Made by a program: the position numbers and the translations under genes. Below, one piece after another: positions 23,704 to 32,232 of a stretch of DNA of 64,000 bases. Source of the DNA: CALKCV01 sp964609515 (GTDB taxonomy: Bacteria; Cyanobacteriota; Cyanobacteriia; Cyanobacteriales; Microcoleaceae); the NCBI GenBank assembly GCA_964609515.1, contig CAZSTZ010000004.1:9066-73065 (forward strand), read 5' to 3'. The notes beneath the pieces were generated by a model. It was not told the origin of the DNA, searched no databases, and worked only from the letters and a program-made list of their open reading frames with translations. Positions within the stretch are counted from its first letter, which is position 1; each line of letters opens with the position of its first letter.

Positions 23704-25275
23704 ATGAAAGACCAAATAGTTCCGGGTTTATTGCTGGAAAAACGCTGGCGGGTAGTGGAGGCGATCGCTACCGGCGGTTTCGGTCAAACTTTTAAAGTTG
23801 TCGATACCGACGGCACCCAAAAAGTGTTAAAAGTTCTCAATTTGGATAACTTTAGCGGCGACGAAGGCAAAGAAAAAGCGATTTCTTTATTTAAAAAAGA
23901 AGCAGAAGTCTTAAATAAACTTTCTCATCCGGGAATCCCTAAAGTAGAAAAAGATGCTTATTTTACCTACCGCCAGAAGGGGAAATTAGAACCATTTCAC
24001 TGTCTAATTATGGAATTAGTAGAAGGTGAAAATTTAGAGAATTGGATGGAGGCTAGAAAATCTCAACCGATTTCTGCATCTTTGGCTCTGGATTGGTTAA
24101 AACAACTGGCAGAAGTTCTGAAAGAACTGCACCAGCAAAGCTATTTTCATAGAGATATAAAACCGTCAAATATTATGTTAAAACCAGACGGCAAGTTAGT
24201 GTTAATTGACTTCGGAACCGTTAGAGAAAATAGTCTAACTTATCTGGGTAAAATAGCGAAAGGAAATGGGGTAACAAAAATAGATTCTCCGGGTTATACT
24301 TCTCCCGAACAGTGGGAAGGAAGCGCAGTGCCCCAATCGGATTTTTTTGCTTTGGGGCGGACTTTTGTTTATTTATTAACCGGCCAACATCCTCTCAATT
24401 TTAAGGATGCAAAAACGGGGAAATTGCTGTGGCGCACTTTTTCGCCACAGGTATCGGAGTCCCTGGCAGATTTAATCGACGATTTGATGGCACCTTTTCC
24501 GGGGCTGCGACCTCAAAATGCAACTATTATTTTGCAACGTTTGACGGATATCGAAACTGGGTTGCCAGTACCTCGGCGGCGATATCCGCAAGACTCCCCC
24601 AGAAGAACGGGGGCGATCGCTAAAGTTGGAATCGCCGCGTTGCTGCTTTTGGGGCTAACCGGTTTGCGTTTGACTGCACCAGAAATTGCCACCGCCTGCA
24701 ACAAGCGGGGGGTCGAACGCCACGACCGAGGGGAATTAGCTTTAGCCAAATTCTACTATCAATGCGCCACTCTGCTCCAACCGGACTATGGCAAAGCCCA
24801 ATACAACCTAGCCTCCCTTTACGAAGAACTCGAAGACCTCGCCCGAGCCCGGGCAGGATATCGCAAGGCAATGGAGGGCGGACGGGCGGCGGCTTACAAC
24901 AACTTCGCCCGCTTGGAGCTCTTAGATAATAAGTGCGACGAGGCAATTCCCGTACTCCGCGAAGGTCTCCAGCTAGCCCGACGCCGGGCAGTTAAAGAGG
25001 CTTTGCAGGCTAACCTGGGGCGGGCGAAACTGTGCCAAAATCTCCCTTGGGAGGCAAAGTCGCACCTGCAAGAGGCCATCGCTTTAGGTGGCGATCGCTC
25101 CCCAGCTCGTTGTCTGTTGGCACCGGTACTGGACGAACTTGGCGAGAAGCAGGGGGCCCTTTCGGAGTTGGAAAAGTGTTCCTCCGACGCCCCCAACGCT
25201 TTGCCGGAGTTAGACCGCTGGATGAGGGAGCAAACCCGCCGGCAACTTCTGAAGACCGAAACCAGTAGTTTTTAG
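23704..25275 (+). CDS. Ser/Thr protein kinase with TM helix and TPR domain
   Basis: The 523-aa protein starts at the ATG at 23704, with AAGGAGG at 23693-23699. The Hanks kinase domain has glycine loop GGFGQTF, K43 in KVLKVLNL, HRDIKPSN (149-156), DFG (169-171) and the SPEQW activation-segment end. A transmembrane helix (about 318-333, VGIAALLLLGLTG) leads to an extracytoplasmic C-terminal TPR-like region (about 345-515). Placed directly after the NB-ARC gene, it probably belongs to the same pathway. A longer frame starting at 23644 is encoded by repeat DNA and is not preferred, but see the junction finding. Confidence 0.9.
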   Translation: MKDQIVPGLLLEKRWRVVEAIATGGFGQTFKVVDTDGTQKVLKVLNLDNFSGDEGKEKAISLFKKEAEVLNKLSHPGIPKVEKDAYFTYRQKGKLEPFHCLIMELVEGENLENWMEARKSQPISASLALDWLKQLAEVLKELHQQSYFHRDIKPSNIMLKPDGKLVLIDFGTVRENSLTYLGKIAKGNGVTKIDSPGYTSPEQWEGSAVPQSDFFALGRTFVYLLTGQHPLNFKDAKTGKLLWRTFSPQVSESLADLIDDLMAPFPGLRPQNATIILQRLTDIETGLPVPRRRYPQDSPRRTGAIAKVGIAALLLLGLTGLRLTAPEIATACNKRGVERHDRGELALAKFYYQCATLLQPDYGKAQYNLASLYEELEDLARARAGYRKAMEGGRAAAYNNFARLELLDNKCDEAIPVLREGLQLARRRAVKEALQANLGRAKLCQNLPWEAKSHLQEAIALGGDRSPARCLLAPVLDELGEKQGALSELEKCSSDAPNALPELDRWMREQTRRQLLKTETSSF

Positions 25276-25469
25276 ATTTTAGGGTCGCGTTCTTCGGGGT
25301 CTTTGCCCTCTTCGGGGTCTTTGCCCTCTTCTGAAGCATCGTCGGCCAGAAGTAGTTTGCTTTCTGCTTTGTCGGCTTCTCCAAAGGGGCCCTTAGAAAT
25401 TACTGTTGCTTGGCCCGCTATTGGAGCTAAAATTATGCCTGCCAGCATGGAAATAAAGATTCGTTTCAT
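25272..25469 (-). CDS. Small secreted acidic peptide, hypothetical
   Basis: The 65-aa product has an AAGGAG ribosome-binding site seven bases before the ATG at 25469. A signal peptide (KRIFISMLAGIILAPIAGQA) is followed by a charged tail with the tandem motif EEGKDPEEGKDPEE, encoded by an 18-bp DNA duplication. It converges on and overlaps the kinase stop by 4 bp. No family is recognised. Confidence 0.55.
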   Translation of the reverse strand: MKRIFISMLAGIILAPIAGQATVISKGPFGEADKAESKLLLADDASEEGKDPEEGKDPEERDPKI

Positions 25470-25659
25470 CTCGTCTCTCCTTCAATTTCTCTTAGTTGGT
25501 GAAAGAGGAGAAGCGAGTTAGGCCCAACTGCTTTTTTTCTCCATATCTCCAGAATGGTTGATAAATCTAGCTTTCAGAGAGCCCCTTTTGGTGGTATTTC
25601 AGGGGCCCCCAAAAGTAGGTAAAATAGGGGTCGTCAATTCACAATTTATTGGGGTAAAT

Positions 25660-26436
25660 ATGGCAGTTACGCTGAGGGCATCGAAAGATGGTTTGGCAAC
25701 CGTCGAGATGCTAAGAAAAAGGAAGGATTGGACTAAAACAGAAGATGCTTGGTGGCAGTTGGCTTTAGTTGGTAAAGCCGCTTTGAGGAAATTTTGGCGA
25801 CGGGTGCCAATTGTTAAAGATAATTTTGTTAGTATTTGCGAAATTGTTGGAGCTAACTGGGAGGAAATAGCCGATTTTACCGAGGAAAATGAGGTAGAAA
25901 GTCAATCTGAAGCTAGGTGGTTGTTGGAGTTGAAAGCTACCGTTGACGAAACCGATAAACCACTAATAGAAAACTTCATCACTTTTTCTAAAGAACGTTT
26001 GGGATATCCTTCGGTAACGTGGCAGAGTATTGCTCCGGGCAGCGAGGCGTTAATTCAAGATTGGCAACCAGTAGAGTCGGTAATGCCTCGGGGGCGATCG
26101 CGTTCCCGAACTACCGAGCAACAACTCCCAGAAGGTAGCGTCAGGCGTGGTAAAGAAATCGAACTGGGAGGAACAAAAGTTGTATTAGTCGCGCAGATAA
26201 CACCGGTCTCGAAGGAAGAAGCGAGAGTCAGCATAGATGTGTATCCTAGCGCGGAAGACAATTATCTGCCACTGGGTTTGGAAGTTGCGATAGTAGATGA
26301 AACTGATGCTATTATTTGGGCAAAAAAAGTAGAAACTAACAAAGACTCTCTCCAAATAGAGCTTAGTATCGAACCGGAAGAGTTGTTAAGCGTGAGAATT
26401 GCTTTGGGAGAAGTTAGCGTTACAAAAGATTTGTAA
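25660..26436 (+). CDS. HTH-like N-terminus plus DUF1822-like C-terminus protein
   Basis: The 258-aa product begins at the ATG at 25660 (MAVTLRASKDGLATVEMLRK). Residues 1-75 resemble the helical N-terminal domain found before NACHT/NB-ARC modules in cyanobacteria (WTKTEDAWWQLALVGKAALR, then FVSICEIVGANWEEI). Residues 160-258 resemble the DUF1822 C-terminal beta-domain (VSIDVYPSAEDNYLPLGLEV, ending IALGEVSVTKDL). DUF1822 genes often neighbour CHAT protease genes, as here with 26 bp between them. It is probably an adaptor linking the STAND or kinase proteins to the protease. The sequence from 25558 to 25659 is read as non-coding. Confidence 0.75.
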   Translation: MAVTLRASKDGLATVEMLRKRKDWTKTEDAWWQLALVGKAALRKFWRRVPIVKDNFVSICEIVGANWEEIADFTEENEVESQSEARWLLELKATVDETDKPLIENFITFSKERLGYPSVTWQSIAPGSEALIQDWQPVESVMPRGRSRSRTTEQQLPEGSVRRGKEIELGGTKVVLVAQITPVSKEEARVSIDVYPSAEDNYLPLGLEVAIVDETDAIIWAKKVETNKDSLQIELSIEPEELLSVRIALGEVSVTKDL

Positions 26437-26462
26437 AAACTCGTTGTTTTTTATTGACAGCC

Positions 26463-28505
26463 ATGACCAAGATTGTTACTTTTAATTTACAAGGTGATTT
26501 CAAGAGCGGCTTTTTCGCCTTAGTCGAGATAGAGGAAGATGGAGCTAGAACTAAAAAAGTTCGAGGTCAGTTACCCGCCGCCCCCCAGCTCCTTAAATCT
26601 TTGGGCGACTGGCAAGGCGACTTTCGTCAAAAGGTAGGAGCGACTCGCGCTAAAGTTATTAATGTGAGGGAACCCTCTAGCCACAATGCAGCTAAAACCT
26701 TGGCAGAAGAGGTGAATAAATGGCTCAACTCTGGGGCTGAGTCTTGGCAAAAAGTCCGAGATAAATTGCAAGATTGCTTGAGCCAACACGAGGAGATTCG
26801 GGTAATAGTTGAAACTGGCTCCGTTGAGTTGCAGCAAATACCTTGGCAAACTTGGGATTTATTCGCCGATCGCTACCCCAACTCGGAAATTGTCTTAAGT
26901 CCGCCAGAATACGAACTACCCTATAAAAAATCATCCACTCGCAAAAAGTCAAAAGTCAGAATTTTGGCTGTTTTGGGGGATAGCGAAGGTATCGATACTA
27001 AATTTGACCGAGACGAGTTAGAGAAACATTCGCGGTGGGCGGACATTGAATTTCTCGACGAAAAACTGACAAAGAAAAAGTTGCTAGAGAAAATAGTAGA
27101 GACTCCAGGCTGGGACATACTCTTTTTTGCCGGTCATAGCGACACGGACGATAAAGGCAAAATAGCTTGGTTTGCTATTAACAAACAAGAGCGTTTGACA
27201 ATTGGGGAGTTAAAAAATAGTCTGAGGGAGGCGATCGCTAACGGATTGCACCTCGCTATTTTTAACTCTTGCAAAGGTTTGGGATTGGCTAACGATTTTG
27301 CTAAATTGCACCTCCCCCAAAGCATTGTCATGCGCGAACCGATACCAGACGAAGTAGCCCAGGAATTTTTACAGCATTTTCTGAGTGCCTTTGCTGGCAA
27401 CAACTCTTTTTATATGTCGGTGCGAATGGCGCGAAACCAACTGGAAGATAGCTATAATAACCAATATCCCGGTGTAAGCTGGCTGCCGACAATTTGCCAA
27501 AACCCTGCAGCGGAAACGATAAAAATGCCGGATATTTGGCTGCTCAAATACACTCTCACCGGTCACTCCGATTTCATAAAAACTGTTGCCATAGACTCCG
27601 ATAAAAAAATCCTCGCCAGCGGCGGTCCCGACAAAATCGTGAAGTTGTGGAATCTGGAAACCGGACAATGGATACGCGACCTAACCGAACATTCAAGCGC
27701 GATTATTTCTCTCGCTTTCAGTCACGACGGTAAAACCCTCGCCAGTGCTAGCAATATGGAATTTATGGACGGCACGATAAAGCTTTGGGATACGGACGAT
27801 TGGACTCTCAAGCAAACTTTGGGAAAATCTTTAATAGCACTGCGGACTAGCGCGATCGCCTTCAGTCTCGATGACAAAAGTCTGGCAACATCCCATCTCG
27901 GTGCTACAATGCCTTTCGATGCCGGCATTAATATTTGGCATCTCGACACCGACAAAAAGGTACGCACTTTGAGAGGACATGGTTGGGAAGCGTGGTCTAT
28001 TGCTTTTACCCCAGACGGGCAATTTCTTGTCAGCGGCGGCCCTGATGGTTCGATTAAAATTTGGAACTGGCGCAATGGCGAACTATGGAAGACTTTTAAT
28101 CGACCCGATCCTTCTGACTTGGTGGGTTCTTTAGTGGCTTGGTTTGATTCTTCCGTGGGACTAATTTGGTCTATAGATATCAGCCCCGACGGACAGATAG
28201 TTGCCAGCGGCGACTCTAACGGTCGAATTAACTTATGGAACGTCAAGGAAGAAAAGCTTATCCGTACCTTAACCGAACATCAAAGCAGCGTTAGCGGTCT
28301 AGCTTTCAGCCCCGATGGAGAAGTTCTTGCCAGCGCGGGTAGCGACAACACGGTAAAAATTTGGAACCCTGCCACTGGCGAATTGCTCGATACTCTCGAA
28401 CATAAAAATCGCGTGCATTGCGTCGCTTTTAGTTCCGATGGCAAAATTTTAGTCACCGGCAGTTCCGACCAAACTATTAAGGTTTGGGAACGACTGGGGT
28501 TGTAA
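26463..28505 (+). CDS. CHAT caspase-like protease with WD40 propeller
   Basis: The 680-aa product starts at the ATG at 26463 (an in-frame TTG lies 9 bp earlier). The N-terminal region (1-150) is an effector-associated-type domain. The CHAT domain follows, with the catalytic dyad His225 (FFAGHSDTDD) and Cys270 (LAIFNSCKGLG) and the DEVAQEF motif. From about residue 358, seven WD40-like repeats (TGHSDFIKTVAIDSDKKILA, and others) end in ITVWERLGL-like VKVWERLGL. The active-site residues are intact, so proteolytic activity is expected. It is probably auto-inhibited by the propeller and is the likely executioner of the cluster starting at 22071. Confidence 0.9.
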   Translation: MTKIVTFNLQGDFKSGFFALVEIEEDGARTKKVRGQLPAAPQLLKSLGDWQGDFRQKVGATRAKVINVREPSSHNAAKTLAEEVNKWLNSGAESWQKVRDKLQDCLSQHEEIRVIVETGSVELQQIPWQTWDLFADRYPNSEIVLSPPEYELPYKKSSTRKKSKVRILAVLGDSEGIDTKFDRDELEKHSRWADIEFLDEKLTKKKLLEKIVETPGWDILFFAGHSDTDDKGKIAWFAINKQERLTIGELKNSLREAIANGLHLAIFNSCKGLGLANDFAKLHLPQSIVMREPIPDEVAQEFLQHFLSAFAGNNSFYMSVRMARNQLEDSYNNQYPGVSWLPTICQNPAAETIKMPDIWLLKYTLTGHSDFIKTVAIDSDKKILASGGPDKIVKLWNLETGQWIRDLTEHSSAIISLAFSHDGKTLASASNMEFMDGTIKLWDTDDWTLKQTLGKSLIALRTSAIAFSLDDKSLATSHLGATMPFDAGINIWHLDTDKKVRTLRGHGWEAWSIAFTPDGQFLVSGGPDGSIKIWNWRNGELWKTFNRPDPSDLVGSLVAWFDSSVGLIWSIDISPDGQIVASGDSNGRINLWNVKEEKLIRTLTEHQSSVSGLAFSPDGEVLASAGSDNTVKIWNPATGELLDTLEHKNRVHCVAFSSDGKILVTGSSDQTIKVWERLGL

Positions 28506-28560
28506 ACTGTTTGGTAGTTCAAAAAAAGCGATCGCCTACCAGAAAGTTAGACGCGACGGC

Positions 28561-28630
28561 GGGGTAAAGCATTCGGAAACGAAGATTTCTGTTGTTCCGC
28601 AGAGCGATCGCCCGAATGCTTTACCCCTAC
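28561..28630. repeat. Palindromic repeat family B, copy 3
   Basis: GGGGTAAAGCATTCGG...CCCGAATGCTTTACCCC with an A-for-G change in both arms, showing compensatory change in the palindrome. Confidence 0.85.
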
Positions 28631-28673
28631 AAGTCCTTTCGGGAATCGTTCCCTACCGCTCAAAAATCATTCC

Positions 28674-28757
28674 CCACCGGACGGGAATCGTTGAGAACCG
28701 GGCGGGAATCGTTGAGAACCGGGCGGGAATCGTTGAGAACCGGGCGGGAATCGTTGA
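28674..28757. repeat. 21-bp tandem repeat running into gap
   Basis: At least four units of GGGAATCGTTGAGAACCGGGC stand in tandem and continue into the N-run at 28758, so the real array is longer than shown. Degenerate units precede it from 28636. In some frames it encodes a 7-residue repeat, but no start or ribosome-binding site supports a gene. Confidence 0.85.
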
Positions 28758-28857
28758 NNNNNNNNNNNNNNNNNNNNNNNNNNNNNNNNNNNNNNNNNNN
28801 NNNNNNNNNNNNNNNNNNNNNNNNNNNNNNNNNNNNNNNNNNNNNNNNNNNNNNNNN
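28758..28857. other. Assembly gap (100 N)
   Basis: A 100-N placeholder at the end of the 21-bp tandem array, almost certainly a collapsed repeat. Confidence 0.98.
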
Positions 28858-28864
28858 TTTTCCA

Positions 28865-29146
28865 GCCGCCTCGCAATGACAAAGTGAAATTGTTCGCGCT
28901 TCAACGGTTTTTATCGCTAAAGCGATTACTACGAACGACTCAACGCTATAATAATAGAGCAGTGTCGAGCTAGTAGGGTGCGCATTGCGCACCTTACAAA
29001 TGTATCGATAGAGAGATTGCTTCGGCTAGGTTGGTATCTTTCCCACCCGCCTCGCAATGACAAAGTGAAATTTTTCGCGCTTCAACGGTTTTTATCGCTA
29101 AAGCGATCGCTACGAACGACTCAACGCTATAATAATAGAGCAGTCA
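28865..29146. repeat. About 95-bp direct repeat, two copies, with family C unit between
   Basis: The segment from CCGCCTCGCAATGACAAAGT to AATAATAGAGCAGT occurs at 28866-28963 and again at 29049-29146 with a few changes. A family C palindrome (28975-29000) lies between them. The right copy ends 18 bp before the methyltransferase start and may carry its promoter (CGCTATAATAATAG). The 28506-29163 spacer is entirely such repeats. Confidence 0.8.
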
Positions 29147-29163
29147 CCCAGAGGAAAATAATA

Positions 29164-29775
29164 GTGGAAAAACACGAAGAAGTTACTATCGCCGAATATC
29201 AACTGACGGCGGCATCCTACCGCGAGGGCACCTGGAATCACGACGTCTCCCAAAATATGGAGGCGTTGGTGGCGGCCATGCCTCGCAACCCGGGGAAAAT
29301 ATTGGATATCGGTTGCGGGCCCGGACGGGATTTGGTCGCCTTTACTAAACTAGGACACGAGGCCGTAGGTTTGGATGCGACGCCGGCTTTTGTGGAAATG
29401 GCAAAAGAGAGCTCCGGTTGCGAAGTTTGGCAGCAGTCGTTTCTCAGTCTCGACTTGCCACCAGCAACTTTTGATGGCGTTTTCGCTAACGCTTCCCTCA
29501 TTCACGTCCCTGGCAAGGAGATGGTGAGGGTACTTCGAGATTTGCATGGCGCTTTGGTGCCCGGTGGTGCGATTATGATGTCTATGTGTCGCGGTGATGG
29601 GGAGGGTTACAGTCCGCGTCCTACTGGATATCGTTATACTGCGGGTTGGGAATACGAGACTTTGGCTCCTTGTTTGACAGAGGCCGGTTTTGAAATTGTT
29701 AAACATTATTACCGTCCCCCGGGTTTGCCCAGGGAACGGCAGGGATGGCTGGTTATGGTGGGTTGTAAGAGTTAA
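29164..29775 (+). CDS. Class I SAM-dependent methyltransferase
   Basis: The GTG at 29164 follows GAGG at 29152-29155 and gives 203 aa; a longer frame from 28978 is built from repeats. Motif I is ILDIGCGPGRDL (46-57), the acidic end of beta-2 is GLDATPAFVEMA and motif IV is FDGVFANASLIHV. This is a small Methyltransf_11/25-type enzyme, and the substrate cannot be told. It is isolated from neighbours by repeats. Confidence 0.85.
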   Translation: MEKHEEVTIAEYQLTAASYREGTWNHDVSQNMEALVAAMPRNPGKILDIGCGPGRDLVAFTKLGHEAVGLDATPAFVEMAKESSGCEVWQQSFLSLDLPPATFDGVFANASLIHVPGKEMVRVLRDLHGALVPGGAIMMSMCRGDGEGYSPRPTGYRYTAGWEYETLAPCLTEAGFEIVKHYYRPPGLPRERQGWLVMVGCKS

Positions 29776-29795
29776 TTGTAGGTCGGGCTCGGCCG

Positions 29796-29844
29796 GGACT
29801 TTCCCATTCGGAATCAACATGGATCGCCCGAATGGGAAAGCCCC
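29796..29844. repeat. Palindromic repeat family B, variant
   Basis: GGGACTTTCCCATTCGG...CCCGAATGGGAAAGCCCC is a diverged family B palindrome between the methyltransferase and the toxin-antitoxin pair, followed by a GTCGAACGCTTGCGTTCGAC hairpin (29857-29876). Confidence 0.75.
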
Positions 29845-29877
29845 TAAACATTGTCGAACGCTTGCGTTCGACAACGA

Positions 29878-30186
29878 TTAATCTTCCTTAATGGCTACCG
29901 CTAACTGGAATCCCAATACCTCCAATAATTCCATAAAACTGTATATTTCTGGGAGCATCCGGTCGAGTTTTTCTCGATCGCTTTGCAGCGATCGCTCTAC
30001 CATCGCCCCGCGAGATTCGGCAACGTTAGCGATCGCTAATTTTAACAGTTCTGGTTCTCGTTCTTCTAAGGCCGCTTCCAGATAGGCACTAGCTTCTACT
30101 GGATCTTTGAGGCATTCTATTAATTCCTCTTGGTAGCTTTCAGTTAAAGGCATGGTTTCAGCATCATAACTTTTAGTTTTCTGCAT
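29878..30186 (-). CDS. HigA-like addiction-module antidote
   Basis: The 102-aa protein begins like the Gp49-associated antidote family (YQEELIECLKDPVEASAYLE, then AALEEREPELLKLAIANVAE and SRGAM). The middle, where family members carry a helix-turn-helix, is divergent (VERSLQSDREKLDRMLPEIY) and the end GFQLAVAIKED fits. It overlaps the toxin gene by 14 bp in toxin-first order, as in higBA systems. DNA binding may be weakened. Confidence 0.8.
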   Translation of the reverse strand: MQKTKSYDAETMPLTESYQEELIECLKDPVEASAYLEAALEEREPELLKLAIANVAESRGAMVERSLQSDREKLDRMLPEIYSFMELLEVLGFQLAVAIKED

Positions 30187-30517
30187 TTTTTCGACTCCTA
30201 TATTCTATCCAGTATTCGATCGCTTTACGGATGTCTCGCTCTTGGGTGCTTTTATCGCCACCACAGAGCAAAAGCACTATTGTTGACTCAATTTGTCCAA
30301 AATAAATTCGGTAGCCCGGACCATAATCAATTCTCAATTCAAAAACACCTTCTCCCACAGAGCGATAGTCTCCGAGATTGCCTTGCCTAACTCGATCGAG
30401 TCTAATCCTTATTCTAGCTTTTGCTTTGGGGTCGCGGAGGGAATCCCGCCATTCTGGAAATGGCCTTTTTCCTCTTTTGGTAATGTAATTTCTAATTTCT
30501 ATCGGTGTTACTTCCAT
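30173..30517 (-). CDS. HigB/RelE-like toxin (phage Gp49 family)
   Basis: The 114-aa protein has the Gp49-like pattern: FPEWRDSLRDPKAKARIRIR, then LDRVRQGNLGDYRSVGEGVF, ELRIDYGPGYRIYFGQ and LLLCGGDKSTQERDIRKAIE. These are ribosome-dependent mRNA interferases of the RelE/ParE superfamily. The gene is complete, with basic and aromatic residues retained, so it is probably active. It forms a type II pair with the overlapping antidote. Confidence 0.9.
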   Translation of the reverse strand: MEVTPIEIRNYITKRGKRPFPEWRDSLRDPKAKARIRIRLDRVRQGNLGDYRSVGEGVFELRIDYGPGYRIYFGQIESTIVLLLCGGDKSTQERDIRKAIEYWIEYRSRKNAEN

Positions 30518-30608
30518 CCTTAATTATAGTAAATCCCTAGAGACGCATAGTTTGGTGGCGAGCAAAGGAGACTCGCCACCAGAAACAAAGTGCTTGCTAC
30601 GAACGCTG

Positions 30609-31661
30609 CTACAAATTAGAAGCGCGGATGGCGGCGCCGATTAAACCTACTTGGGGGTTGGTGATGATGCGGACTGGCATCTTTTCTAATAACGTACTCA
30701 TGCGCCCTTTGTTGCTGAAGGCTGTTAGAAAGTTGCCGCCTTTCAACAGAGGGAGGATTTTGCCGGCGATGCCGCCTGCTACATACAAACCGCCAAAACA
30801 TAAGGTTTTGAGGGCTAGGTTTCCGGCTTCGGCACCGTAAGCTTCTACAAATATCTGCATGGTCTCCTCGCTGAGACGATCGCTCTTATCTAAAGCAGCT
30901 TTGCCGATGAAAGCACCCGGATCCACAGTCCTTTCGCTCAAGCCGACTTCTTTTTCCCAAGTTCGGACTGTTTCCGCTATTTCACGGGTTTCGGGGGCAA
31001 AGTCGCGATCGCGTAAAAACTGATAGATAGAAACAAGCCCCAATCCCGATACTACCCGTTCTACAGACACGCGATCGATATTGTGTTTGGCTAACAAATA
31101 TTTCAACAGTTGAAATTCTAACTCGGAACGGGGGGCGAAGTCCGTATGTCCCCCTTCCGTGGGATAGACTTTCACCGCATCTCCCAGACTGACGAGAAAG
31201 CATTCTCCCAAACCGGTACCGGCCCCAATAACTGCCATCGGTGCGTCCGGTTGGGTTTCCCCTTGTTGCAAAACGTCCATGTCCTCGTCAGTTAAACCCA
31301 ACACTCCATAACCAATGGCTTCAAAATCGTTAATCAAGGCGATCTGGGAGATGCCTAAAGTTGATTCCATGTGGGAGGCATTCAACATCCAGGAGAGATT
31401 GGTTAGTTTGACCGTGTTGTTAACGATAGGACCGGCGATCGCGAAACAGGCTTTTTCTGGGGTTGGTTTGCTACCGAGTTTTTCTTCGGCCTCTCCCAGA
31501 AATTTTTCTACTATCGGCACCAGGTCTGGATATTCGGCACTGGTATAACGCGCTTCGTAAAGGGTTTTCAACTTCACCATTGCCAGGGACTCGTCGTTGC
31601 TTTCCACCAAGCGCAGAATAGTCTTGGTGCCGCCGATGTCTCCTGCTAATAAATAGGTCAT
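30609..31661 (-). CDS. glk: Glucokinase
   Basis: The 350-aa protein has the ROK/glucokinase phosphate motif LAGDIGGTKT (5-14), the catalytic region ALINDFEAIGYG and GAGTGLGECF, and a C-terminal GGLYVAGGIAGK. It phosphorylates glucose with ATP to glucose-6-phosphate. The neighbouring glycogen debranching enzyme suggests joint use in glycogen mobilisation, although 571 bp of repeat-rich DNA separates the two. Confidence 0.94.
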   Translation of the reverse strand: MTYLLAGDIGGTKTILRLVESNDESLAMVKLKTLYEARYTSAEYPDLVPIVEKFLGEAEEKLGSKPTPEKACFAIAGPIVNNTVKLTNLSWMLNASHMESTLGISQIALINDFEAIGYGVLGLTDEDMDVLQQGETQPDAPMAVIGAGTGLGECFLVSLGDAVKVYPTEGGHTDFAPRSELEFQLLKYLLAKHNIDRVSVERVVSGLGLVSIYQFLRDRDFAPETREIAETVRTWEKEVGLSERTVDPGAFIGKAALDKSDRLSEETMQIFVEAYGAEAGNLALKTLCFGGLYVAGGIAGKILPLLKGGNFLTAFSNKGRMSTLLEKMPVRIITNPQVGLIGAAIRASNL

Positions 31662-31941
31662 GGTTTGTTCCTTTTAACTAAATGTTCGGTTTTTCCGATT
31701 ATAGCATTTTTTTTATCGGTGAGGTAGAAAAATTTGGGATGGGCGGGAATAGGGAATGGGGAATTGGCAAAAGTTAAGTTATTAATTTCATCGTTATGCC
31801 CTCCGTGGCAATCTCGCCTTAGAAGGCAAGAGAGCTTTCTCCTTTTTCGGGTCTTTAGTTTGACCGAGTACCACCATAAACAACTGCGTACTTTCTAGCA
31901 AATTGTGAAGATTTGTACGCATCCCTTGTCAATTTGGGAAA

Positions 31942-32055
31942 GGGTGCATCTCAATTTTGAATAAAACCAAGAATTTAACGCTTTTTGTCAATTGTTAATT
32001 GTCAATTGTTAATTGCTGACGTGATTTGATATTTTTGCAAATATGAGATGCTCCC
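31942..32055. mobile_element. MITE-like element, GGGAGCATCCC ends, degenerate copy
   Basis: The left end GGGTGCATCTCAATTTTGAA and right end GCAAATATGAGATGCTCCC match the well-preserved copy at 35404-35560. The interior is short tandem TTGTCAATTG/TTAATTG repeats. It sits in the 31662-32232 spacer, which also contains a fragment related to the 21251 element near 31800 and no gene. Confidence 0.7.
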
Positions 32056-32188
32056 TCATCTTCTGGGGTCGCGACTAGATAGCTACCAACCAACCTTTCT
32101 TGCCTGCCAACAACGCCCCATCGTTAGAGGCAGAAGACTTCTCGATCGCAAAGTAGTCAAGTCCTACCAACAAATCCCGTCACCCGCC

Positions 32189-32221
32189 AGAAACCGGGTT
32201 TTTCGCAAAAACCCGGTTTCT
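32189..32221. repeat. Palindromic repeat family A, copy 5
   Basis: AGAAACCGGGTTTTTCGC followed by AAAAACCCGGTTTCT, 12 bp beyond the stop of the debranching enzyme gene; it may double as its terminator. Confidence 0.85.
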
Positions 32222-32232
32222 TAAATCTCCCG

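Noticed and set aside
28978..29163. N-terminal extension of the methyltransferase frame
   Set aside because: It is built of the family C palindrome and the 95-bp direct repeat. The GTG at 29164 with GAGG is the better start.
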